DNA of 21,761 bases. Source: Candidatus Bipolaricaulota bacterium (GTDB lineage Bacteria > Bipolaricaulota > Bipolaricaulia > Bipolaricaulales > Bipolaricaulaceae). The stretch lies in the NCBI GenBank assembly GCA_021159405.1, contig JAGGRX010000158.1:1-21761 (forward strand), written 5' to 3'. Shown here in pieces: positions 1-8,963 of the stretch. Numbering within the stretch: the stretch's first letter is position 1; each line of letters starts with the position of its first letter. Position numbers and translations under genes: made by a program. The notes beneath the pieces were generated by a model, which saw nothing but the letters and a program-made list of their open reading frames with translations, ran no database searches and was not told the origin of the DNA.

Positions 1-542
1 CCCCCGATGTCCCCCCCGCCCGGCCTGGCCACCACGGTCTGCAAGGAGTCCACCACCAAAGCCAAAGGCCGCAGCTCCTTTATCACCTCCACGATCCGGA
101 GGAGGTGCTGCTCGGAGAGGAGGTACAGGTTCGGCTCCTGGATCCCCAGACGCTCGGCCCTGAGCTTCACCTGGGCGGGGGCCTCCTCCCCGGAGACGTA
201 CAGTACCCGCCCGTAGCGGGCGGCAAGCTCCCCGGCGATCTGAAGGAGGAGCGTGGACTTGCCGATCCCCGGCTCTCCCCCGAACAGGATCACAGAGCCG
301 GGGATGATCCCGCCCCCAAGCAGCCGATCCACCTCGGAAAGCCCACAGGAAAGACGCTCGTGAGGGAGATGTTCGACTTCGGGAAGGGCTTGGGCTCGAG
401 CACCAATCCACCCTTGATCTTCTTGCTCTGTCTGAGGAGAGGTTTCGGAGATCTCCTCAAAACTATCCCACGCACCACACCGGGGACAGCGGCCTAGCCA
501 TTTGGGCGACTGAAAGCCACATTCCCGGCATCGATAAGCCAT
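1..542 (-). CDS. radA: DNA repair protein RadA, N-terminal part (runs off window)
   Basis: RadA (Sms) is a RecA-like ATPase and DNA helicase that helps process recombination intermediates and branch migration. The visible 180 residues start with a four-cysteine zinc finger (C5, C8, C19, C22). A Walker A motif GGEPGIGKST follows at residues 88-97. The conserved segments LYVSGEEAPAQVKLRAERLG and VVDSLQT (Walker B region) come next. The KNRFG motif and Lon-like C-terminal domain would lie beyond position 1. The ATG (540-542) follows the clpC stop codon directly (TAGATG), with AAAGGA as Shine-Dalgarno inside the end of clpC, so translation is probably coupled. clpC followed by radA is a classical Firmicutes-type order. 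The identification is secure; only the C-terminal half is missing. Confidence 0.95.
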   Translation of the reverse strand, partial: MAYRCRECGFQSPKWLGRCPRCGAWDSFEEISETSPQTEQEDQGWIGARAQALPEVEHLPHERLSCGLSEVDRLLGGGIIPGSVILFGGEPGIGKSTLLLQIAGELAARYGRVLYVSGEEAPAQVKLRAERLGIQEPNLYLLSEQHLLRIVEVIKELRPLALVVDSLQTVVARPGGGDIG

Positions 543-2954
<2,412 letters not shown>

Positions 2955-2977
2955 GTGTCTGCTCTGCCTCCAGGGGA

Positions 2978-2983
2978 ATTATA
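2978..2983 (-). promoter_or_regulatory. Possible internal -10 box for clpC
   Basis: The 40-nt gap between pth and clpC contains a perfect TATAAT on the minus strand, ending 23 nt before the clpC start. No recognisable -35 hexamer lies 16-18 nt upstream and there is no extended -10 TGn. It could be a weak or activator-dependent internal promoter that lets clpC-radA be expressed apart from glmU-prs-rplY-pth, or chance. Confidence 0.35.
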
Positions 2984-2994
2984 CCCAGCACTCC

Positions 2995-3543
2995 TCAGGA
3001 GCGCGCGTACTCATCCAGAGCCGCCGCAAGGCCGGCTCGGAGAAAGATCTCGGCCAGGGCCGCTGCCCGATCCGCGGCCGCAGCCAGAAGCGGGACTTCT
3101 TCTTTGAGCGGGGGGGAGAGCACGTACTGAGAAAGCTCCATCCCCGGGGGAGGAGGCCCGATGCCGATACGGAGCCTGGGCACCGCCTCCGTCCCGAGCG
3201 CCTCAAGCACAGAGCGCATCCCGCGGTGGGTCCCCGGCCCTCCCCTCGGCCGCAGCCTGAGCTCCCCCACAGGCAGGTCCACGTCGTCGTAAACCACAAG
3301 GATGTCTTGCGGGGAGATGTGAAACAGCCTCACGAGCTCGGCCACCGCCTCCCCGGAGCGGTTCATGAAGGTAAGCGGCCGCAGAAGGAGGCTTCCGTCC
3401 CCCTGATAAACCTCCCCCCAATCGTACCGATTGACCCTGAAGCGGCCTTGGCGAACGAGCCGCTCCAGCACCCAAAACCCGGCGTTGTGGCGCGTGGGAG
3501 CGTAATTCGGACCCGGATTGCCAAGGCCTACAACGGCCCTCAA
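2995..3543 (-). CDS. pth: Peptidyl-tRNA hydrolase
   Basis: Pth cleaves the ester bond of peptidyl-tRNAs that drop off ribosomes, recycling tRNA in the cytoplasm. The 182-residue length is normal for bacterial Pth. Conserved elements are GLGNPG with N9, the TRHNAGF box with catalytic H19, TFMNRSG with N61, and YDDVDLPVG with D86. The segment usually written GGHNG reads THRGM (H106-R107-G108), so the tRNA-contacting asparagine of E. coli Pth (N114) appears replaced by arginine. The start is TTG (3541-3543), overlapping the rplY TGA stop as TTGA. This implies translational coupling and explains the rare start codon. The rplY (ctc)-pth neighbourhood is conserved in many bacteria. Confidence 0.95.
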   Translation of the reverse strand: MRAVVGLGNPGPNYAPTRHNAGFWVLERLVRQGRFRVNRYDWGEVYQGDGSLLLRPLTFMNRSGEAVAELVRLFHISPQDILVVYDDVDLPVGELRLRPRGGPGTHRGMRSVLEALGTEAVPRLRIGIGPPPPGMELSQYVLSPPLKEEVPLLAAAADRAAALAEIFLRAGLAAALDEYARS

Positions 3544-4172
3544 CCCTCGGCCTCGCCCTCCTCAGCAGCCCCTTCCCCTTCAGGTGCGGCCTCCCCAGCC
3601 TCCTGGGCCTCCTCGGCCTCAAGCCTGACCGTCTTCGGAGCCAGCACGGTCACGATGGGGTCATCCAATGGATGCAGGGGGCGAAGCTCGTCGTCCCATT
3701 CAAGGTCCCCAATGACGATGGTATCACCTAGGCCAAGATTGGAGATGTCCACCTCAAAGTAAGGTGGAATCCGCCGCGGCAACCCCTCCACCTCGATGTA
3801 CTCGTGTGTGTGCTCCAGAATCCCGCCTTCCTTCACCCCAGGGGCTGTACCCACCAGCTTGACGGGCACCAGAAGCACCAGTTTGCGCCCGGGCTCGGGT
3901 ACATAGAAGTCCACGTGCAGGAACCGATCGGTGATGGGATCCACCTGTATGTCCTTGAGGAACACGTGATAGGTCTCCCCGCCCTCCACCCGAACCTCCA
4001 GGGTGGTGGAGCGGGTGATATGCTTGAACAGCTCTTCCAGGTCCGGTTCCCGGATGGCCACGTGAACCGGGGCCTCCACCTGGGGCCCGTAGATGACCCC
4101 GGGAACATACCCCTCGCGCCGCAGCCGCCGGGCCTTGACCGAAAGCGACCGCGGTTTGGCTTGCACTATCAT
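3540..4172 (-). CDS. rplY: 50S ribosomal protein L25, CTC (long) family
   Basis: L25 binds 5S rRNA in the large ribosomal subunit; the long CTC form adds a C-terminal beta domain and is a general-stress protein in Bacillus. The 210 residues show the L25 N-domain (about 1-90), including REGYVPGVIYG and FLKDIQVDPITDRFLHVDFY. The TL5/CTC C-domain follows (about 95-185), with VPVKLVGTAPGVKEGGILEH. The tail after residue 185 is rich in Ala, Glu and Gly and is probably disordered. ATG is preceded by GGAGG at a good distance. The gene sits 11 nt after prs and overlaps pth, matching the prs-ctc-pth order of Firmicutes. Confidence 0.95.
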   Translation of the reverse strand: MIVQAKPRSLSVKARRLRREGYVPGVIYGPQVEAPVHVAIREPDLEELFKHITRSTTLEVRVEGGETYHVFLKDIQVDPITDRFLHVDFYVPEPGRKLVLLVPVKLVGTAPGVKEGGILEHTHEYIEVEGLPRRIPPYFEVDISNLGLGDTIVIGDLEWDDELRPLHPLDDPIVTVLAPKTVRLEAEEAQEAGEAAPEGEGAAEEGEAEG

Positions 4173-4183
4173 GTAGCTCCCTC

Positions 4184-5161
4184 CTAACTTCGCACGAGAA
4201 GATCGCTCACCGACCTACGGCTAAAGATCCGCCCGATCGCGTCGGCCAGAAGCTTGGCCACGGAGACGACCTCCACCTTGGGATGCCGTACGACCTCGAC
4301 GCGCTGGGCGATGGTATCGGTCACCAGCACCTTCTGCAAGGGTGAGACATCGAGGGACTCAAGGGCGTCGCCGGTGAAGATGGCATGGGTGACAGCTGCG
4401 AAGATGTCTTGTGCCCCTTCCTTCTTGAGCAGTTCGGCCGCCAGGTACAGGGTTTTGCCGGTGGCGAGGATGTCGTCCACCAAAAGCACGTTACGGCCGG
4501 CCACATGCCCGATGACGTTATACACTTCGGGTTCCTCATCGCGTGTGCTGCGGCGGTGTTTCTCCACGATGGCCAATGGGCATTCCAGTTCCTTGGCCAG
4601 CCGGCGAGCCCGCCACACCCCCCCGATGTCGGGCGACACCACCACCAGCTCCTTGAGCCAGTTTGGGTGTTTTTGCCGGACATAGTCGGCGAACAGCTTA
4701 TCCGTACGCAAGTGGTCGACGGGAACGTTGAAGAAGCCCTGGATCTGGCTCGCGTGTAGTTCCACGGTGAGGACCCGATCCACGCCCGCCGTCTCCAACA
4801 GATTGGCGACCAGGCGGGCCGAGATGGGGACCCGGCCTCTTTTCTTTCGATCCTGGCGAGCGTAGCCGAAATAAGGGATCACAGCGCACACCATCTGGGC
4901 GGATGCCCGCTTGAGGGCATCGATCAAAAGGAGGAGTTCCATGAGGTTTTCGTTCACCGGGGGGGAGGTGGGTTGGATGACGAACACCTCCTTGCCCCGC
5001 ACCGTCTGCTGAACCTCGACCCGCACCTCGCCATCGGGGAACCGCCCCGGGGTCAGGCCCCCTGCATCCGCTTGGCAAAGCTCGGTCCCCAGGAGCTCTG
5101 CCACCTGCCCAGCCAGCTTCACGTTCGCGCTCCCGGAAAGGAGCCGCAATCTTTCGTTCAC
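4184..5161 (-). CDS. prs: Ribose-phosphate pyrophosphokinase (PRPP synthetase)
   Basis: The enzyme transfers pyrophosphate from ATP to ribose 5-phosphate to make PRPP for purine, pyrimidine, NAD, His and Trp synthesis. The 325-residue protein is colinear with class I Prs. It has FPDGEV (41-46), PVNENLMELL (68-77), the ATP-binding PYFGYARQDRK (96-106), QIQGFF (139-144), SPDIGGVWRAR (176-186) and the flexible-loop K/R residues (K201, R203-R207). The ribose-5-phosphate loop reads DDILATGKT (229-237), whereas class I enzymes have DD(M/I)(I/V)DT(A/G)GT. DLHA is ELHA and SPDHGG is SPDIGG. The fold is clear, but the active-site loop differs from the usual form. The GTG start overlaps the glmU TGA (GTGA), so the two are probably translated together. 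Confidence 0.93.
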   Translation of the reverse strand: MNERLRLLSGSANVKLAGQVAELLGTELCQADAGGLTPGRFPDGEVRVEVQQTVRGKEVFVIQPTSPPVNENLMELLLLIDALKRASAQMVCAVIPYFGYARQDRKKRGRVPISARLVANLLETAGVDRVLTVELHASQIQGFFNVPVDHLRTDKLFADYVRQKHPNWLKELVVVSPDIGGVWRARRLAKELECPLAIVEKHRRSTRDEEPEVYNVIGHVAGRNVLLVDDILATGKTLYLAAELLKKEGAQDIFAAVTHAIFTGDALESLDVSPLQKVLVTDTIAQRVEVVRHPKVEVVSVAKLLADAIGRIFSRRSVSDLLVRS

Positions 5162-6495
5162 TTTTTCCTCCGCCTTGCCCAGTCAGGCTTGACCACCTGT
5201 GGGGAGCGCCCCAAGGCCAGCGCATAGGGGGGGACATCTTCCGTGATCACCGACCCTGCCCCCACGTATGCCCCCTCCCCGATGCGCACCGGAGCCACCA
5301 GGGCGGCATTTGAGCCGATGAACGCCCCGGGGCCGATCTGGGTGCGGTGCTTCCGAAGGCCATCGTAGTTGCAAGTGATGGCCCCAGCACCGATGTTCGC
5401 ATGCGCCCCCACTTCGGCGTCGCCGATATAGGCGAGGTGGGCGGCCTTGACCCCCTCTCCCAGCCGGGCCGCCTTCACCTCCACGAAATTGCCGATCCGA
5501 GCCCGGGCCCCGATGTGGGCCCCGGGCCTAAGGTGTGCAAACGGGCCGATCCTGGCCCCCTTTCCCACATACGCCCCCTCCAATACCGAGTACCAAACCC
5601 GCACTCCGTCCTCGACCCGGCTGTCGATCAAGTAGGCGCCCGGACCAACCGCACACCCCTGCCCGATCTCCGTCCCCCCATATAGGTGGACACCGGGGTA
5701 TAGCACGGTGTCGGGACCCACTTCCACATCCGGGGACAGGTACACCGCCCCCGGATCCACCACCGTGACCCCCGCAAGCATGAGCCTGTTGAGGATCCTG
5801 TTGCGCAGGATCCCTTCCGCTCGGGCGAGGTCCAACCGATCGTTCACCCGAAGGAGATCCTCCGGATGCCGCCAAACCAAGGCGTCCACCTTCCCGGCAA
5901 CTCGCTCCACGAGGTCCGTGAGGTAACATCCGCCTTGCGCGTCCTTTGGGGGAAGCTGGGCCAAAGCCTCCCAGAGTTTAGGGGTGTTGGAAACACAGTA
6001 AATCCCCGAGCTCACCTCCTGGATGGCGAGCTCTTCGGGCGCAGCGTCCTTTGCCTCCACGATCCTCGCTACCTTCCCCTCCTTCCGCACCACGCGGTCA
6101 TATCGACCAGGCTCCGGAAGCTCCGTGGAGAGGAAAGAGAGGGAAAGGCCGTTCTGCTCATGGAACTCCAAGAGGGACCTGAGGGCCTCCTGGGGCACCA
6201 GGGGCGCGTCCCCGGGAAGGACGAGGAACAAGGGGGAGCTCACCGCCTTGCGGATAGCGGGCAGCTCTCCCCAATGCGCAAACACAAGGCCCCGGCCTTG
6301 AAAAGCGGATTCCACCTGGTCTGCCCCGTGGCCGACCACCACCACAATGGTTCTCGGGGACAAGGAGGCCGCTACCTTAAGCACGTGCTCGAGGAGGGGG
6401 AGGCCCGCCAGGGGGTGAAGGACCTTGGGAATTCGGGAACACATCCGGGTTCCCTTCCCGGAAGCCAGAATGACCACATCCAGGGGCTTTGACAT
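5158..6495 (-). CDS. glmU: GlmU: bifunctional glucosamine-1-P acetyltransferase / UDP-GlcNAc pyrophosphorylase
   Basis: GlmU makes UDP-GlcNAc for peptidoglycan and LPS. The 445 residues carry an N-terminal nucleotidyltransferase domain (about 1-225). It has ASGKGTRM and PKVLHPLAG (K24), PGDAPL (D96 for metal) and RIVEAKDA. A left-handed beta-helix acetyltransferase domain follows (about 245-430). It has LRPGAHIG, the catalytic-His segment KAAHLAYIGDAEVG (H353) and NIGAGAITCNYDG. The QLGTGHA uridine/sugar-binding motif is not recognisable (the region reads HWGELPAIRKAV), and the NTGI segment is SSGI. I chose ATG 6493-6495 because homology begins there and it sits just downstream of a good promoter. 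The longer frame up to about 6618 would run into trpS. The Shine-Dalgarno is weak. glmU-prs-rplY-pth is the Bacillus gcaD-prs-ctc-spoVC order. Confidence 0.93.
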   Translation of the reverse strand: MSKPLDVVILASGKGTRMCSRIPKVLHPLAGLPLLEHVLKVAASLSPRTIVVVVGHGADQVESAFQGRGLVFAHWGELPAIRKAVSSPLFLVLPGDAPLVPQEALRSLLEFHEQNGLSLSFLSTELPEPGRYDRVVRKEGKVARIVEAKDAAPEELAIQEVSSGIYCVSNTPKLWEALAQLPPKDAQGGCYLTDLVERVAGKVDALVWRHPEDLLRVNDRLDLARAEGILRNRILNRLMLAGVTVVDPGAVYLSPDVEVGPDTVLYPGVHLYGGTEIGQGCAVGPGAYLIDSRVEDGVRVWYSVLEGAYVGKGARIGPFAHLRPGAHIGARARIGNFVEVKAARLGEGVKAAHLAYIGDAEVGAHANIGAGAITCNYDGLRKHRTQIGPGAFIGSNAALVAPVRIGEGAYVGAGSVITEDVPPYALALGRSPQVVKPDWARRRKK

Positions 6496-6507
6496 GACCC
6501 TAACTGA

Positions 6508-6536
6508 ACTATAGCCGCAGCCGCCCTTGAGTGCAA
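6508..6536 (-). promoter_or_regulatory. glmU operon promoter (sigma-70 type)
   Basis: On the minus strand TTGCAC (6531-6536) and TATAGT (6508-6513) are separated by exactly 17 nt. A transcript starting about 7 nt past the -10 box would begin near 6501, only about 6 nt before the glmU ATG. The mRNA would therefore be nearly leaderless, which fits the weak Shine-Dalgarno. It would drive the whole glmU to radA unit. Confidence 0.7.
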
Positions 6537-6566
6537 AACGCACAGCCCGGCCTTCCCAAGCCCGGT

Positions 6567-6596
6567 TTGAGCGAGGCCCGCCGGCTCCCGTATACT
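6567..6596 (+). promoter_or_regulatory. trpS promoter (sigma-70 type)
   Basis: TTGAGC (6567-6572) and TATACT (6591-6596) are separated by 18 nt. The predicted transcript starts near 6603 and has a 15-nt leader that holds AAAGGAGGTGA (6604-6614), a full match to the 16S anti-Shine-Dalgarno. It is back to back with the glmU promoter, about 100 bp between start points. There is no room for a T-box or trp leader, so trpS seems to be controlled only at this promoter. Confidence 0.65.
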
Positions 6597-6617
6597 GCCC
6601 AGCAAAGGAGGTGACCA

Positions 6618-7592
6618 ATGCGCATCTTTTCCGGGATCCAGCCCACCGGGGTGCTGCATCTGGGGAACTACTTCGGGGCCATCCGCCAGTGGGTCGAGCT
6701 CCAGGAAGGAAACGAGTGCATCTACTGCATCGTGGACTACCACGCCCTTACCAACGAGGACACCGAGCCCGACGAGCTTCGCCGCGCCCGTCGCGAGCTC
6801 GCCCTGGACCTCATCGCCTGCGGCATTGACCCCGAGCGCACGATCTTGTTTGTGCAATCTGACGTGCCAGAGCACACCGAATTGTGCTGGATTCTGGGCT
6901 GCGTCACCTCCTACGGGGACTTGACGAGGATGACCCAGTTCAAGCAGAAGGCCGCCGAGCGGGAGTTCGTGAACGGAGGCCTTTTCTACTACCCGGTGCT
7001 CCAGGCGGCGGACATCCTGCTATACCTCGCCGACCACGTACCGGTGGGGGAGGACCAGCTTCAGCACCTGGAGCTTGCCCGGCGCATCGCCCGCAGGTTC
7101 AACTACCGGTTCGGAAGGCTGTTTCCTGAGCCGCAACCCATCTTGGGGAAAGGGGCGCGGATCATGTCCTTGGCGGATCCGGACAGGAAGATGAGCAAGT
7201 CCTATGGCCCGGAGCACTATGTAGGGCTTATGGAACCTGAGGATTCGATCCGCAAGAAGATCCGGTCTGCGGTCACAGATATCGGCCTTACGCCCGGCCA
7301 GGAGATGTCCCCCGGCGTCGCGAACCTGTTCACGATCCTGGAGCTCGTCGCCCCCCAGGAGGTGGTGGAGGAACTGCGCCGGGAACATAGGGAGGGAAAG
7401 CTCCTCTATAAACACCTGAAGGAAGTGCTGTACGAGCACCTGATGAAGACCTTGGCCCCCATTCGGGAGCGGCGGGCGGAGCTCGCCGCCCGGGAGGACA
7501 TCGACGAGGTGCTGGCCGCCGGGGCGGACAGGGCCAGGAAGATCGCCCGCGAGGTGCTTGGAGAGGCCAGGGCCCGGGTGGGCCTGGACTGA
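6618..7592 (+). CDS. trpS: Tryptophanyl-tRNA synthetase
   Basis: This class Ic aminoacyl-tRNA synthetase charges tRNA-Trp in the cytoplasm. The 324-residue length is typical for the compact bacterial form. It shows the HIGH-equivalent PTGVLHLGNYFGA (9-21), the tryptophan-pocket segment YPVLQAADILLY with D132, VPVGEDQLQHLELAR (141-155) and DRKMSKS with KMSKS at 191-195. ATG is preceded at ideal distance by AAAGGAGGTGA. The gene is transcribed alone from its own promoter and divergent from glmU. No terminator is visible after its stop, and the liv leader promoter begins 4 nt later, so read-through into the liv leader is possible. Confidence 0.97.
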   Translation: MRIFSGIQPTGVLHLGNYFGAIRQWVELQEGNECIYCIVDYHALTNEDTEPDELRRARRELALDLIACGIDPERTILFVQSDVPEHTELCWILGCVTSYGDLTRMTQFKQKAAEREFVNGGLFYYPVLQAADILLYLADHVPVGEDQLQHLELARRIARRFNYRFGRLFPEPQPILGKGARIMSLADPDRKMSKSYGPEHYVGLMEPEDSIRKKIRSAVTDIGLTPGQEMSPGVANLFTILELVAPQEVVEELRREHREGKLLYKHLKEVLYEHLMKTLAPIRERRAELAAREDIDEVLAAGADRARKIAREVLGEARARVGLD

Positions 7593-7596
7593 CCCC

Positions 7597-7625
7597 TTGA
7601 CAAAGGTGCACTTTTTTCCTATCTA
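7597..7625 (+). promoter_or_regulatory. liv leader promoter (sigma-70 type)
   Basis: A consensus TTGACA (7597-7602) is followed after exactly 17 nt by TATCTA (7620-7625). It is the best -35 in the window. The predicted start point near 7632 lies about 6 nt before the ATG of the small leader ORF, so the leader peptide would be translated from a nearly leaderless transcript. It lies immediately after the trpS stop. Confidence 0.7.
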
Positions 7626-7637
7626 ACAACTGACGCC

Positions 7638-7709
7638 ATGAGGAAGAACGTGTTGCGCAAGGAGGTGGTGTTTCGGGGGATTAGCACGCTAGTTGTCGTC
7701 CTTATGTAA
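7638..7709 (+). CDS. Putative 23-residue branched-chain leader peptide upstream of livJ
   Basis: ATG 7638-7640 opens a 23-codon ORF ending at TAA 7707-7709. Ten of its 23 codons are Val, Leu or Ile: V5, L6, V10, V11, I15, L18, V19, V20, V21, L22. Five of them run consecutively as Leu-Val-Val-Val-Leu just before the stop. It lies 13 nt after a strong -10 box and is followed by a 9-bp hairpin, an intrinsic terminator and then a branched-chain amino acid importer operon. This is the arrangement of attenuator leader peptides such as those of the enterobacterial ilv and leu operons. No good Shine-Dalgarno precedes it, so initiation would be leaderless. An internal AAGGAGG lies at 7659-7665. It is unrelated in sequence to any protein I know. 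Function is inferred from composition and position. Confidence 0.6.
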   Translation: MRKNVLRKEVVFRGISTLVVVLM

Positions 7710-7712
7710 GGT

Positions 7713-7744
7713 CGCCGCTCCTCCTTTACTTTAGTGGAGCGGCG
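7713..7744 (+). promoter_or_regulatory. Leader hairpin with anti-Shine-Dalgarno in loop
   Basis: CGCCGCTCC (7713-7721) pairs perfectly with GGAGCGGCG (7736-7744). The 14-nt loop side holds CCTCCTT (7720-7726), complementary to AAGGAGG inside the leader ORF (7659-7665) and to the livJ Shine-Dalgarno (7782-7788). The 5' arm starts 4 nt after the leader stop codon, so a ribosome finishing the leader would cover it. A role in attenuation or translational masking is inferred. Confidence 0.55.
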
Positions 7745-7750
7745 TGATTG

Positions 7751-7779
7751 CGGAGCCCAAAGGGCTCCGGTTGTTTTTT
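7751..7779 (+). terminator. Intrinsic terminator upstream of livJ (attenuator)
   Basis: CGGAGCCC (7751-7758), loop AAA and GGGCTCCG (7762-7769) form an 8-bp GC-rich stem, followed by a T-rich tract with six consecutive T (7774-7779). It ends just before the livJ Shine-Dalgarno, between the liv promoter and the first liv gene. It can therefore only act as a regulated or partial terminator of the liv operon, or as a stop for trpS read-through. Confidence 0.75.
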
Positions 7780-7792
7780 ATAAGGAGGTGAG

Positions 7793-8956
7793 ATGCGCAA
7801 CTGGATTGCGGCGGCTGTTGTGGTGTTGGCGTTTGTGGGGGCCGCATTTGCCCAGGAGCCGATCAAGATCGGGGCCTTGCTCGAGTTCACGGGCGGGTGT
7901 GCTGCTTATGGAAAGATGGCCCAGAGGGGCCTGGAGCTCGCCCGGGATGAGGGCCTTGTCCCCACGGAGGTGCTGGGCAGGCCGATCAAGCTCGTTTACT
8001 ACGACGCCCGAACGGAGCCGGTGGAGGCGGCCAACGGCGCCACCCGGCTCATCGAGACGGAGGGGGTGGTGGCCATCATCGGCACCATGTGCTCCGGCCC
8101 TTACCTTGGGGCGGCGGAGATCTGCCAGAACGCCGGGGTGCCCTTCATCGGCCCCACCACCACCAACCCGCTTACCACCCAGGTGGGAGACTGTTGCTTC
8201 CGGGCTTGTTTTAAGGACAACGATCAGGGGCCGGTAGCGGCTTACCTAGCCTACCAGGAGCTCGGGGCCAGGAGGGTGGCGGTGGTGATCGACGTGGCAC
8301 AGGCTTACTGCGTGGGCCTTGGCAAGTACTTCAGCCAGGCATTTAAGGCCCTTGGCGGCCAGGTCGTGGCCACCCTTTACTGCCGCACCGGGGACAGGGA
8401 CTTCACCGCCCAGCTCACGGAGATCGCGCGTGCCAACCCCGACCTCATCTACACCCCCAACTACTACACTGAAGTGGCGCTCATGGCGCGCCAGGCACGG
8501 GACCTGGGGCTCACCCAACCCATCCTAGGGGCGGATGGCTGCTATGCCCCTGAGCTGATCGAGATCGGCGGCGAGGCCGTGGAAGGGATTCAGTTCACCA
8601 CCTTCTGGCACGAGGAGGCCGCTTCCACCGAAATCGGAAAGCGGTACGCCCAGGTGTTCCGGGAGAAGTTCGGAAAGTCCCCCGACGCCTTCGGCGCCCT
8701 GGCCGTGGACTGCTACATGCTGATCGTGGACGCCATCCAGCGGGCCGGGGAGGCGACCCCGGAGGCCATCAAGGAGGCGCTCAAGACCGCCGACCTGGAG
8801 GTGGTCACCGGCCGGACGATCATGACCCCGGAGGGCGATCCACTGAAGGACTTCGTCTTCCTAAAGGTGGAGGGCGGCAAGTTCGTCTTCTCCACCATAA
8901 TCCCGGCTGAGAAGGCTCAGGAGATCAAGGCCCTCATGGCAAAGGGCGAGGAATGA
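7793..8956 (+). CDS. livJ: Branched-chain amino acid ABC transporter, periplasmic binding protein
   Basis: This type I periplasmic binding protein (LivJ/LivK/BraC family) captures Leu, Ile, Val or related ligands and delivers them to LivHM. The 387-residue length is usual. A signal peptide (residues 1-20, cleavage after AFA) has no lipobox cysteine, which suggests a soluble periplasmic protein. The mature start EPIKIGALLEFTGG is typical of the family, as are IIGTMCSGPYLGAAEI and the later VEGIQFTTFW. The mature protein has ten cysteines (36, 100, 111, 134, 135, 139, 173, 197, 250, 307), where LivJ proteins usually have about two. ATG is preceded by AAGGAGGTG. It is the first gene of livJHMGF. 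The exact ligand cannot be told from sequence. Confidence 0.93.
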   Translation: MRNWIAAAVVVLAFVGAAFAQEPIKIGALLEFTGGCAAYGKMAQRGLELARDEGLVPTEVLGRPIKLVYYDARTEPVEAANGATRLIETEGVVAIIGTMCSGPYLGAAEICQNAGVPFIGPTTTNPLTTQVGDCCFRACFKDNDQGPVAAYLAYQELGARRVAVVIDVAQAYCVGLGKYFSQAFKALGGQVVATLYCRTGDRDFTAQLTEIARANPDLIYTPNYYTEVALMARQARDLGLTQPILGADGCYAPELIEIGGEAVEGIQFTTFWHEEAASTEIGKRYAQVFREKFGKSPDAFGALAVDCYMLIVDAIQRAGEATPEAIKEALKTADLEVVTGRTIMTPEGDPLKDFVFLKVEGGKFVFSTIIPAEKAQEIKALMAKGEE

Positions 8957-8963
8957 GCTTGGC

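Noticed and set aside
6496..6617. T-box or trp attenuator before trpS
   Set aside because: The predicted leader is about 15 nt and is filled by the Shine-Dalgarno, so no structured element fits.
6496..6618. A 41-residue N-terminal extension of GlmU
   Set aside because: Homology starts at MSKPLDVVILASGKG, the longer frame would begin inside the trpS start region, and a good promoter lies between the two.
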